From the NCBI GenBank assembly GCA_914767715.1, contig OU612069.1, forward strand, positions 6,512,001 to 6,572,000: 60,000 nucleotides of DNA, given 5' to 3'. The stretch is from Membranipora membranacea (Eukaryota; Bryozoa; Gymnolaemata; Cheilostomatida; Membraniporidae). This document shows, in pieces, positions 24,847 through 35,907 of the stretch. Both the position numbers and the translations under genes were made by a program. Below the pieces are notes generated by a model. It saw only the letters and a program-made list of their open reading frames with translations, ran no database searches and had not been told where the DNA came from. Every line of letters starts with the position of its first letter. Within the stretch, counting starts at the first letter, position 1.

Positions 24847-25207
24847 CCTACAGTGCCTCGTTCAAACCATAAAAGCTTTATCTCTTTAACCCAAGAGGGT
24901 ATGTGGTGATCCACTGCGCGATAGTCAATGATGACAGGAGCACATCTGAAAGCTGAAAATCCCTCCTGGTTAGGAAGCCCTAACCTGAGCAACCCTGATT
25001 ATCACAAGAGACATTATTTAAAATGACTTAGATTTATATATGTTTATAATTTTAGCAATCTTAGAAGTTGTGCCCATTTCATATTTTCTTAAAAGTTAGT
25101 AATTGATAGATCATTGAACTGAGGCAGTTCTTGACATTTACGGGACAACCTGTACTGAAAAGGCATAAGCAGATGGAAAATTTGTTTTAATGGACAGACA
25201 GTTTTAA

Positions 25208-25935
25208 CAGCATTATAAAACAAACTTCATGAGATGATCATAAAATGATGATGTAGTGATGGAAGAACTGTGATGCTATAACATTGTTAAAATTGAATAC
25301 TTTTTGATAGCATGATCATAACATCATTATAAGCTGTTTTCTCGCATTTAACAGTGATGTATCATCATGTCAAAAATAATGTTTGACTAATACTTCGAAC
25401 CAAAGATTCTGCTATAACTGACTCTGAACATTTTGAATACCATTCTGTATCCTATTAGACCATAACCCAATCCCATCATTTACACACCATGTAATACTTG
25501 ATAAATTTATATGCAAAACATTGTCACAAAGGTAAACGTTTGCTGGGTTTTTGACCTTCATTTGTAACAAGAAGTCAAACAGTTTTTAGGTTATGGAATA
25601 TAGGGATCACAAAAATTCCCAGGGATCAATATATTATTAGCATTTATAAACTTGGATTGTCAGCTTTGTGACAGGTAAACTATAAAGAATAATCCCTTTT
25701 CTTTTCGATCTGCTGGAAGGAACATTTATAACAATTGTCTTTAACAAACTGCTCACATGGATTAGTAAACAAAAGGCAATATCACCTTGTCTAGCATACC
25801 CTGCAAGTCCTCATCGAATAGGTTTTTTTAAATTTACACTTCTGCTTTTAAATTGTACTTATCGCAGTCACGTAGATATGTTGGTAGTTGGTTGTTTGAC
25901 TGATCTAAATACAACAGCTTTATTTTCAGTTTTAA
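25208..25935 (+). repeat. Repeat R2, copy 2
   Basis: Matches 3893-4660 from 'cagcattataaaacaaactt' to 'ttattttcagttttaa'. The match stops at about 25935, where sequence leading to the BEL/Pao element begins. Confidence 0.8.
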
Positions 25936-26340
25936 AGTGCTTGTAAAGGGAACAGGTTTTTGGTATCATTCTAGAGCTCTCAGTCTAGTTTAGAACATTA
26001 TGGTATGTCCAAAAGCAGCCTGTGGCCCAGTTAAGAATTATTTTCACTCAAAGTTGGGATGAGAAGGTACTAAAAAGGTACTATTTTTCTCCTTTGGAGT
26101 TGTGATCACTTGTAGAAAATAGTACCTTTTTAGTACCTTAGATTATAATGGGAATATACAGTATCTCGTAAATAAGACTTTTTGTTATGACACAGTGGTT
26201 TTGATATTCCCTACATACAATATTAAACCACACAGAATTTATCTATTGAATGAATGAGTGAATACAATGCAAAGTTAATCTATCCCATGTTATGTGGCTT
26301 AGCTGGTAAAATGGGATAGTGTATAAAATTTCATAGTTGA
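25936..26340 (+). other. Leader region before the BEL/Pao gag, with a perfect 24-bp hairpin
   Basis: Sequence unique in the window. 26064-26087 and 26116-26139 are perfect 24-nt inverted copies ('aaggtactaaaaaggtacta' then 'tttt'), with a 28-nt loop that itself contains 'ctcctttggag'. A second, 9-bp inverted repeat 'ctatcccat/atgggatag' lies at 26280-26288 and 26311-26319. It could be the long terminal repeat or 5' leader of the BEL element, or a separate small insertion. No second copy exists to decide. Confidence 0.5.
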
Positions 26341-27060
26341 ATGACAAAGCAAACGATCGAAATCAAGCACGGCAATAATTACAACTCTAGCTCATCCAAC
26401 AGCAAGAGTGAAAATTATAGGGAGATTAACAGATCCAGTGAGAGCGAGATTGAATATCATTCAGGAGGCAATTGTAGCAAATTGCCGTCGAGTCCATGTG
26501 ATGATCATAGGGAAAATGTCCCTGAGGCATATCAGAACGCCATGACATACATCAATACGTTGTATGGAAACGATTTTCTCATGGCCCAAGCTCTCAAATC
26601 TAGGCTTTCCTCATGGTCCAAGATTGGCAATAAGGATGCTATGGGGATATTTAAACTTACAAATTATCTAAAACAGTGCCGGACAGCTATGAACAAAATT
26701 GTTGATCTTCAATGCCTAAATTTAAGTGAGAAAAATCAAGAGACAGTCAATCTGCTTCCGCTCAAAGCCACAGTCCTTAAACAGTCAGGCGAAGCCCAAA
26801 CCTAGTGCTCCTCAAGGTGGTAATAAGGCCTTTTCTCAAAAAACAACAGCAGCTGCTGGTCAGAAAGCCATGTATAAGAAAGACTGCCTATATAGCAAAT
26901 CTAACGATCATTTTTATGTGTCTAAATGTTCGAAATTTCGAGAGTTGTCTATCGATGAGCGCTGGAAAGCAGTGCAGTCTGGTAAGCTATGTAATAGATG
27001 TCTCGGAACTAAACACCAACAATCAGATTGTCAATTGATTGGAAGTGCAGTAAGTGTCAA
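26341..27060 (+). pseudogene. BEL/Pao gag with zinc knuckle, frameshifted
   Basis: The first frame (26341-26805) has a Ser/Asn-rich start, then a DUF1759-like segment (YGNDFLMAQALKSRL, then LTNYLKQCRTAM), the gag region of BEL/Pao elements. Around 26726-26805 the reading frame changes. The second frame carries the BEL-type cysteine cluster: CLYSKSNDHFYVSKC, then LSIDERW, then LCNRCLGTKHQQSDC. This nucleic-acid-binding knuckle normally sits between gag and protease. The frame change could be a decay event; programmed shifting is not supported by any slippery site I can see. Confidence 0.8.
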
Positions 27061-27189
27061 ACAAAAACACGCCACAGGCTGCTCCACCGAGACACTGCTA
27101 CATCAGCCTAACAGTCTAGCACACAGCCATCTGTTAATACTGTTTGTAACGCCCCACAACACCATTATGCTGAACACAGTATCTTTTCT

Positions 27190-27680
27190 CCAACAGTACC
27201 TGTTCGGGTTTCCGCTCTAAACGACCCACACAATGAAGTGATGACTTACGCAGTGATAGATTGGCAGTCTAACAAGACATTCATAACTGATGATGTATCC
27301 AATGCTCTTGATGCTAAATCTCTCAGGCAATCTTAAGATATCCACTATGACTAGTGTAAATAAGCAAGTGCAGTGTAAAACATACTAAAATCTCACAATC
27401 AGAGGTTTCTTTAGCTCAGTGTATTACGACCTACCCAGGACTTACTGTCGTGACCAAATACCATGTAGTATCTCAGATATACCAACCTCGGAAAATATCA
27501 GGGATCTCAAGCGTCTAGAACCCATCGCAAACTACAGAGCACTCAGACTAAACTGTGATGCTGGTCTGTTGTTAGGTCATGATTTTACTAAAGCAATTAC
27601 TATCAAGGAAGTGATTGAACCTCCTGAAAGTCGAGCACAGGCTGTGAGATATGCCCTATTGGACCTAATCAACATGAAAC
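27190..27680 (+). pseudogene. BEL/Pao aspartic protease region, broken
   Basis: After the knuckle the frame shifts again near 27190. The segment VRVSALNDPHNEV and then AVIDWQSNKTF matches the DUF1758-type retropepsin start, where D of 'VID' sits at the catalytic position. Further on, frame 27419-27805 contains RDQIPCSISDIPTSENIRDL and LLLGHDFTKAI, the conserved end of the protease region before the reverse transcriptase. At least one stop and one further frame change intervene (27.33-27.42 kb). Confidence 0.7.
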
Positions 27681-27756
27681 TAATACTGTATTTTCTGATC
27701 AAGTCGGATTTAGTCACTTTACATATTCTGTTGCATCTGATGTATCGACCCAGTGT

Positions 27757-29840
27757 ATGTCAACTAACGCCTCTATCTGTAATAAGTCTCAAGTCACGGA
27801 TGTGACACCGCGAGAACTCATGAAACAAATAGACGGTCTAGAGTTGCAGGATTTAAATTCAGGTCAAACTGTTTCTCAGGACTATTTAAAATTGCTAAAC
27901 ATTCTTGATGAGGCCACGTACCAGGATGAGAACAATTATTATGTCACGCCACTACAGTTCAAAGGCAGTTATACCAGCCTACAGTCAAATTATGAACCAG
28001 TGGTCAATCGTTTTAATGGATTGCTGTCACAATTCAAATGTCGTGGTTCAGAAATTAGGGATAAGTATACTGGATTCATCAGCGGTGTCATATCCAGAGG
28101 CGAGGCCGAGCTGGTACCAGATTCTGATTTGAAAAGCGGGGAGGGTTGTTGGTAATTGCCACATCATGGAGTATTCCACAGCAAAACCAAAAAACTCCGA
28201 TGTGTATTTGATTATAGCAGTAAATACAAAGGCATGAGTATTAATGACGCTTTGTATCAAGGACCCGATCTTAATAACTCACTCTTAGGGGCGCTAATGA
28301 GATTCAGACAGAAACCTGTTGAGGTTAGTGGTGACATTGAAAAAATGTATCATAGATTTCGTGTTACACCCGCACATAGAGACTATATGAGATTCTTATG
28401 GCTAGATCAAGAAAACAATGAGCAGACCTATCGAATGTGTGTACATATTTTTGGCGCCAGATCTTCCCCACGCTGTGCCAAATACGGACAACGCCGCTAA
28501 GCTGAAGATCATGGTAACCAATATCCAGAAGCCCAGAAAATTATCATGCAACATTTCTATGTCGATGATGGTCTGCACAGTGTTGATATTCCAGAAGAGG
28601 CTACTAAGCTTCTTAATGACACTAGAGCTATTTGTAGTAAGGGCAACCTCAGGGTTCGTAAGCTGCTATCTAACAATAGTGGTGTGCTCAAGTCATTTCC
28701 ACAATCAGATGTAAATATTAATCAGTCCGGTGATTTTGAGTTACTGAGCACATAACGCGCCCTCGGGATGCTTTGGTCACTGCAAACAGAGTCATTCAAG
28801 TATCAGTATATGCCTAAAGACAACCCATGTACTCGAAGAAGCATATTAGCTAATGTAGCATCTGTGTACGACCCGATGGGTCTAATTTCACCACCGCTTT
28901 TGTCTGGCCATAACATGATTCAGCAAACATGTAAATCTGGTCTTGATTGGGATAAGCCTCTAAGTGGCGCCACTGCTGATCAGTGGAAATTATGGGATGC
29001 AGAAATGTCAAGAATATCAGAAATACCTATTCCACTGTGTATATACCCTACAGGTTTTGTACCAGCCTAATGTGAGCTCCACACATTTGCTGATGCCGGC
29101 CAGACAGGCTACGGAGCTTGTAGTTATGTACGTGCACTAAACTCTAACCAGGATATACAATGTTCACTGTTACTAGGAAAATCTCGTGTAGCTCCTATGA
29201 AGCCCACTACAATACCACGGCTTGAGCTTCAAGCTGCTCTACTAGCGGCCAAAGTGTGTTATCTATAGTGTGATTCATATTTGTGGTCCGATTCTAAGAT
29301 AGTTTTAGGCTACATACACAATGATGCCAAACGCTTCCACACTTCTGTAGCTAATCGTTTGAGCCAAATCCATGACGTCTCAGATTTATCTCAGTGGCAT
29401 TATGATAGGACAAATAAGAACCCAGCTGATATAGCCTCTAGGGGTGTCAGTTCTGTATATGAGCTTAGTAACTCTCAATGGTTTCAGGGACCTAGTTTTC
29501 TGTGGGAGCAATGTGATCTCGAAGATTCTGCCAGTAATAAATTTGATGTAGACCCAAATGATCTAGAAACCAAACAGTCGACGACAGTTTTGGCCACTGA
29601 TACCAAATCTCTATCATGTTTGGAACAAGTAGCTGTAGATATAGCCAATCATTTTTCATCATGGTCAAAGACTCGTCACAATGTGGCTGTATTGCTCAAA
29701 ATCAAATCTTCTCACAAGTTTAAAGGATCTGGCAAAGTCTCTGTCGATGAATATCGGAATGCCTCTAAGCTTATTATCAAGGCTGTACAAAAATCTGAAT
29801 TCAGTAGGGAAATACAACTCCTACAATCAGATGAAGTTTA
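27757..29840 (+). pseudogene. BEL/Pao pol: reverse transcriptase and RNase H, five in-frame stops
   Basis: One reading frame spans about 2.08 kb without any indel but with five stop codons at 28153, 28498, 28753, 29068 (TAA) and 29266 (TAG). Reverse-transcriptase features are LPHHGVFHS and RCVFDYSSKY, then VSGDIEKMYHRFRV (first catalytic Asp), FGARSSP, and YVDD at 28558-28569. Next come RALGMLW and SVYDPMGLISP, the BEL/Pao Peptidase_A17-type linker. RNase H-like motifs are TFADAGQTGYGA, IPRLELQAALLA and LWSDSKIVLGYI. The frame ends at 29841 before any integrase zinc finger. Clearly inactive. Confidence 0.85.
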
Positions 29841-30447
29841 ATTATGCTGCTAGATACTTTGTTACCGCTCGCACATACAAATCTTCTGCAAAAAAGTGTA
29901 GGTATCTTTACCAGTAGGGGATGATCTAATGACATCATTTGCCGAACAATCATGTAGGGTTATTGACATTTTAAGTTTCGGAATATTTTTCCATAAAGTA
30001 ATTGTTATTATTATAATTACCTAACTATGGATTTAATTGCTTCTTTTTATGGGAAAAATACGGAATCTTCAGGTGGGAGATGTGGGATGAAAGTCAACAA
30101 AAGTATTTTAATATTTTGAGTATTTTGAGCAATAGTAGGGGTGTCGGTTAGAAGATGTCTCTTTGCCGATTTAAGCCTGCATTACAAGACTAAAATCCAT
30201 GTTTTACAGCACAATTGGAGCAATTGAACTTGTAAGAAGATAATTCCTAATTTAGCGATATGTTGGTGTAGACTTGTGAAACAGATAGTGGTGTGAACTT
30301 GATCAGTACTGCCGAAAAAAATGAATTTATAATGGCATTCATCGTATATATGTAGCAAATTTAATTATTCTCAGTAGCGAGCCTGTCTGCCAGCATGTCT
30401 GACAATCAACAAAACCAATAAATTGGTAACAACTGTGAAAATTATTA
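29841..30447 (+). repeat. Version II module fragment
   Basis: 'gctgctagatactttgttacc' at 29846, 'ccagtaggggatgatctaatg' near 29911, 'gtcggttagaagatgtct' near 30143, 'gcctgtctgccagcatgtctg' near 30381. It then jumps within 'acaatcaacaaaacc' to the LINE-derived module at about 30448, so the l-m part is deleted here. Confidence 0.75.
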
Positions 30448-33400
30448 CACAGGGTAAATTGGTCCAAGGATTGAATATTCCACTTGATTTCCTCATTGCT
30501 ACAATGAAAATATTTAAAATAGTCCTAAGAGTGCATAACAAATGCTTAAACATCCTAAATCTAATTTGACTTAAAACTGTCACAAGGCATATCGATTCTT
30601 TCATCAAGCGGTACCGTTATTTATACCTTGATCAGTATTCAAATGTATATAAGTGATGATGTAATGATTGTTTGAAATAAGGTTGTATCCCTAACCATGT
30701 GGATTCATATTCCTTGGGTGGCTCTGAGGCCGTTATTTGAGATTACTGTAATGTTGTTAGTGTGCACACCTAATTCAACCTATTGAAGGTGAGAATTTGG
30801 ATATAATTCAAATTGTGTAGCTTGCTGTATGGTCATTACCTTTGTGTGTGATACTACCATGGTTATGATGATTGTGTATACATTTTGGTTTCTTATTTGT
30901 ACATATTTTTTATTTACGTGTTCTGCAGCTAGCTGCCTACCAAATCTGTTTCTCGGTTTGTACCTAACTTTGAGAAGCCTAGGAGATGACTGTGAGATAA
31001 AGAGTTGTTTCTTCTAAAATCTTTCATTCAAGTAAGTTTTAGCAGAGAGCAAGTGTCGTTATTAATGACTTCTTAAATTTTGTGACGTTTTTATTACTTG
31101 CTTTACTCTTTCACTTGAGCTTTTGAGCAGGAAATCTGAGAGTAGCCACATCTTTGCGTCTTGATCTTGAATAGCCTTCACAGCACAAGAAGTTCGTAAT
31201 TCATAATAAATAAGCTATAATCAATAAATTTGCTTGGCCATAAACAGAAGTCAAATTTATCCCTATTGTCAGGGGAACACCATTGCCACCGGGATTTAAT
31301 AAAAACTTGAAAAGCAATATATCTATTACAGAATAGGTGCTCAATTAGTCTGTGTCTTAAGCTCTTACAACTCAGATGTTTCTGTCCAGTGACCGGCAAT
31401 GCATTATAAGTGACACAAAACAATACTTAATAACACTGTCAAGGTATGTAGGCCTATTACGATACAATACAATTCATTCTGTATATGTGTGGTACCCCGT
31501 CATTACAAAGTGCAATGAAGTTGAAATGTTATGTTTATCAGCTGACATGTTGCAACTCTTTGTTGTTTGATCTCGACCAAATTTGTATGCAGAACATGCT
31601 TGTCACTGAGGATATTACTCTGAATAATATCAGAAAATATGACTGTGTATACAGAAGCTTACTGTATTAGCCGAAGGATTACTGAAAATAAGCGAAGGCT
31701 GTCAACAAACCGGCTCTCAAAAATTATTGATCCTACTAATCTGTGACTTTCTCTTGTTCAAAGACTAGAGCTCGATAGTTGTATCATCACGAGATGCAGC
31801 GGTGTTTCATAGATCAATAAATCATTGAAATACAGGAAGCTGAACAGAGTGCTATATTGTGGATTTAAGGTGGATTGTATGATGAGAAGTTTATCCCCGC
31901 GTCTTACGAAATTATGCTCATTTTCTACCTCAACTGGTAGTTTTCCATTAATCCTAATTAAAAGTTGTTTCATTTGGCTTCGCGACATATTAAGAGAATG
32001 AAAACAGATTTAAAATGGAATCACTGTGTGCCAAGAAATTCACATGTGAAGTTCATTCATGCACAAGTTTACACAATCACTTTGCAGTGAACGTACGCCA
32101 AAGACTAACTGAGTACTAAAATGTGAGTTTGCTACCTGCAAACGGGTCAACTGGTACCAAGTTGCACTAGAGCTGTTATCTCTACAAACTCAATAAAAAT
32201 TTAACTCAACTTAATTTTGTTTCAGGCATGACCTCATATTGGCCGACAACTGTATTGTAAAATGAAAAGTTATTCTTTATTTTCAGTTATCAGCTCATGC
32301 CCGCCAATTTAATTGTTGATTGTTTTATTCCTTTGATAATTTGACAATCAAGTTAATTTATTAATTTGGAAGGTCTAGGCTTTGGGGAAGGGGCTCTGCC
32401 CAGAACTACGTTGGGGAAGGAGGGGTGGGGGGGGGGGCTTACAGCGCCTCTCTCAAACCAAGGAGCTTTATCTCTCAAACCCAAGAGTTTATTTGGTGTG
32501 ACGCTGCGCTGCACATGATAGTAAACTATGACAGGATCCATCTGAAAGTTGGAAATCCCCCCTGATTGGGAAGCCCTAACCTGAGCAACCCTGATTATCA
32601 CAATAAACAACATTTAAATGAATTAGGGAGCTATGTTTATAATCTTAGCAAACTTAGAAGTTGTGCCAATTTCGTATTTTCTTAACAATTAGTCATTGAT
32701 AGATCATTGAACTGAGGAAATTCTAAGTTGGGTTCCTTGTAGACAAGGATGTCAAATAACTCTATTTTGGTGTACAAACTCTCGTATTTGATAGTAATAT
32801 GCTACATTTTAATTATTACTAAGGGATAATACACCCTTTGCATCGTACTTTTCAACTTAATATAACTAGATGGTATTGGAAATCCCAGATTATCTTAATC
32901 TTCACCTGAAAGGGATGACGTAATTGGTTTGGCACATCAAGCAAAATCAAGCTGGCTTACATTGCCATACAGAACAGTACCAACTTTTCTTGCACCAAAA
33001 AACAACGGCCAAAGGCTGTGAATATCATCCTGAAACTCTATTGGTTTAATGACTGCTGGCCAAGTCATACCTAGGGTATATCGCTTAGTTACTTAGTTGT
33101 TTTTATAAATACAGAATTTTCCTGTTGGAGATGTGGAGTGGTTGTCAACACAAATACTTTCCTGAACTGATATTGAAAACTATATTTTTGTGCTATGGTT
33201 ATTAGAGTAAAGTACAGCTTTCGGTTAGAAAATGTGCCGTTCCCTTATTTAAGTCTGCATGACAAGAATTATAATACCATTTTTAACAGCATGATTAGAT
33301 CATTGGAATTCTTAAGAACACAATTCCTATTTCAGCAACATGTGGGTGTAGACTTGTGATACAGATAGTGGTGTAAACTTGATATGTGCTGCCCAAAACT

Positions 33401-35394
33401 ATATCCATATTATTTATTATTATTTTTAATTATCGTGATTTTCATCGTTTATTTGAGCCAACGGTCACATAATTAAATTATTTTCTACATAAGTAATGAA
33501 TCTGCCTGCCAGCATGTCCGACAATCAACAAATCTAATCAGGTGGTATCAACCGGGACAATAATTAATTTCCGTTTTTTTAAGGTATATACTTTTGAGAA
33601 ATAAACTCCTTTGGCTCATATAATGGAGAATGAGTAGCCTCGTATCTGACAGTGCATTTTACAATGAAAAATTAAGCTGTATTGAAACCTTCAGCAGGTA
33701 CTGACTTTTGTATTTGATCACTCACTCACTGCAGCTGATGGAATTCCAAACTATCCACCTCTGTCCATGCACCCTGTGCCCAAATGTTGGACACTGTTGG
33801 CGGGACAACCTGTACTGGACGGGTGTGGGCTGACGGGCAATTTGTTTTAATGGATGGACATTTTTTGCTGGACGGATAGACAAAACAGTATGGCCAATTT
33901 TTTCAGCTCTATCAACCTCTTCCGACTGGCGCTAAATAAAATTACTTGGCGGCAAACTGTTTTTGGACTGATCAATTTAGCAAGCCATCTGGGTAAGAGG
34001 TGTGTGTTATGTAGTGCCCCTATACCATGAGCTGGTTACATTTTTATAGACACGGAGGGGCAACAAAAAATTACATAGTATACCACCTGTACTATTGCAC
34101 CTTATCGGAAAAGACCCTAAATAGACCTAGATGAACATGCATGTGATGGCAGGTTCATGCCACAAACTTAAAATTAAAAAAACGATCATTGTATCCTATT
34201 ATTATCTATATGGCACTTAGATGTACTTCTTGTCTCGCACTTATTGAACCAAACCACAATATATTGAAGCAGTCTTTTATAAACAAGTCTTTGATTTGGT
34301 CAATCACTTTTCTCTTGACATACTCATTAGAGAACAAAATACTGTAGCCTGTCTAGCAATCCTGTATAAGGAGGGCAAGTCGTGATACTGTTGAGATTAT
34401 TTGAATACTAGATGCATAAAAATGACAAAAAGAGAAGGCAATGTTAATTACAAAATGTCCAGTTATGTCTATTCTCTTTACATGAGAGCTCCAATTCAGA
34501 GTCAATCAGTGAAACTTAATAGATAATCAATTTTGAATTGTGTGCACAATAAATATTGCTAATTATTGTCAAATTGTTAATATCGAATTGTAATATAATT
34601 GCATATGTATGTGCTTTCATTTTCCTTGCGCCTTATTGAATCGATGATGCACTAACTAAGGTATTTGGGGTCAGACCAATGTTGTCCTGACCTCTTTTAG
34701 TGTCGCTAAAGGGAAGCGCATCTCCCTTACTCAAAGGTACTACTGTTGCAAGCATCTGACTCACATGTTTGTTCTAGATATCAATGGGTATTTCTAGTGA
34801 TGCAAGTTACGTGACTCGGATGTGAAACTCAATCTATTATTGCTGACTAAAAATATAAGCTTATTTTACAAATATAAATGCTGAAAAAACTCACATTGCT
34901 AGTAACCATAAATCAATTGAATTGCAATCTGACATTTCAGATATGAATAAGTATTTGCAGTGATGCTAGTTATGCGATTGAATTAAGCAATTCACAGTGA
35001 AATTTCACTGCGTCCATAAAAAAATATGAAACATTCACTAGCCTTGGCTTCTGACTGGTATAATTGTTATAAATTGATACTCAATGCATCAAAGACAGAT
35101 GTTATGACAGTGTCTTATTATGATTTTGATTTGATTTCCTCAAACTTATTTTTCAGGGCATGTCCTTCAAGCAGTCTGACAATCTAAAACATGAAGCAAT
35201 TTGAGAAAAATAAGATAAATGTATGAACTTTAAATCCATTGTCAATGAGATTGAACGAAACATAACCCAATCACAGCAAACTTTGAGAAAAAGCGTAAGA
35301 TTTTGAATGGAACGTTAGCTGCAGTCGTGTAGGCAGGGTAAATAAAACCGAAGATTGAATATTCCACTCCATTTCCTTATTGCTCTAATGAATA
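30448..35394 (+). repeat. Mosaic module array, version I, copy 3
   Basis: Runs from 'gggtaaattggtccaaggattg' (30452) through 'ttctgcagctagctgcctacc' (30921), 'ctcaattagtctgtgtc' (31340), the G tract at 32413-32437, 'ccatacagaacag' (32964), 'cggttagaaaatgtgccg' (33222), 'acctagatgaacatgcatg' (34124), 'attgttaatatcgaattg' (34574), 'actgttgcaagcatctgactc' (34742) and the LINE-derived stretch near 35130-35390. The DUF7869-type transposon is inserted in this last part. No conserved coding frame. Confidence 0.8.
32413..32437 (+). other. G-rich tract (candidate G-quadruplex)
   Basis: GGGG, GG, GGGG and a 10-12 G run within 25 nt, at the conserved module position. Confidence 0.6.
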
Positions 35395-35433
35395 TGTGGT
35401 GTGTCCCATCAAAAAGGTCCATAAAGAGGTAGG
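35395..35433 (+). repeat. Left terminal inverted repeat
   Basis: Pairs with 39186-39224. Four mismatches in the outer 30 positions, about three more in the next nine. Confidence 0.85.
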
Positions 35434-35889
35434 ACAAATATTTTGAGTTATTGCATGTACCAGATGCAGAATTCTCTGCTGATTCTGGTGATGTTTTCAT
35501 TTTTGTTCTACGACAAATATTGACGAAGTTATGTAATTATAAAGCTGCCAGATCCGGCCGTCAGCCGAAATCGCGAATTCTCAATAATTGGCGCCAAAGT
35601 TTTGGTTTGTTGAAAATCGACGGGTGGTTTATTTACTACATAGCAACGGGGGTCAGAAATGTCTGGATCACAATGAAAATTGATACACTAAACAAATGGA
35701 ACATGCTTAATCCAATGACACTATTTTAAAATTCATCAAGTCAACAGTTTTCTAACTATAGCTGATCAAATTAATTGAATTTATGGCCAGAGTTGACTCC
35801 GCGTGTACTGTAGTTATAGATTATATAACGGGTCCTTATTAGGATCTGAGCTGATTCGATGAAAGTAGAATTGCAGTAGTTAATAGTTA

Positions 35890-35895
35890 TTTAAT
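35890..35895 (-). promoter_or_regulatory. Candidate polyadenylation signal ATTAAA
   Basis: On the minus strand ATTAAA lies about 13 nt after the stop codon of the transposon gene. It is the common variant of AATAAA, and its position close to the stop fits a compact 3' UTR. Other AT-rich candidates exist further on. Confidence 0.35.
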
Positions 35896-35907
35896 TCAGG
35901 GTTGGAT

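Larger units (their letters stand above)
24000..25207 (+). repeat. Modules f-h (version I) fused to a short l fragment
   Basis: 'agcgaaggctctcaaaaatt' near 24054, G tract at 24827-24846, 'gagcaaccctgattatcac' near 24977. At about 25140 the series jumps to 'cgggacaacctgtactgaaaaggc' (compare 14035 and 1705) and at 25208 to repeat R2. These are two deletion or recombination junctions within 70 bp. Confidence 0.7.
26341..29840 (+). mobile_element. BEL/Pao-type LTR retrotransposon, decayed and 3'-truncated
   Basis: Contains in order gag (DUF1759-like), a zinc knuckle, an aspartic protease region (DUF1758-like), reverse transcriptase and RNase H/Peptidase_A17-like sequence, the standard BEL/Pao order. 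The integrase, envelope-like region and right LTR are absent. At 29841 the element stops and module sequence 'attatgctgctagatac' begins (compare 53490). Left edge lies between 25936 and 26340. Frameshifts and stops throughout show it is inactive. Confidence 0.85.

Noticed and set aside
26290-26330. tRNA-like A-box ('tggcttagctgg') before the BEL gag
   Set aside because: It matches the A-box consensus, but no convincing B-box or cloverleaf follows within tRNA distance ('tagttgaatga' is a poor match), so neither a tRNA nor a tRNA-derived SINE is supported.
25936-29860. Pair of long terminal repeats for the BEL element
   Set aside because: The right end is missing, and no sequence from 25936-26340 recurs downstream, so LTRs cannot be defined.
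35451-35729. 92-codon plus-strand frame inside the transposon
   Set aside because: It lies in the 3' untranslated part of the element, on the opposite strand, with no motif and no splice support.
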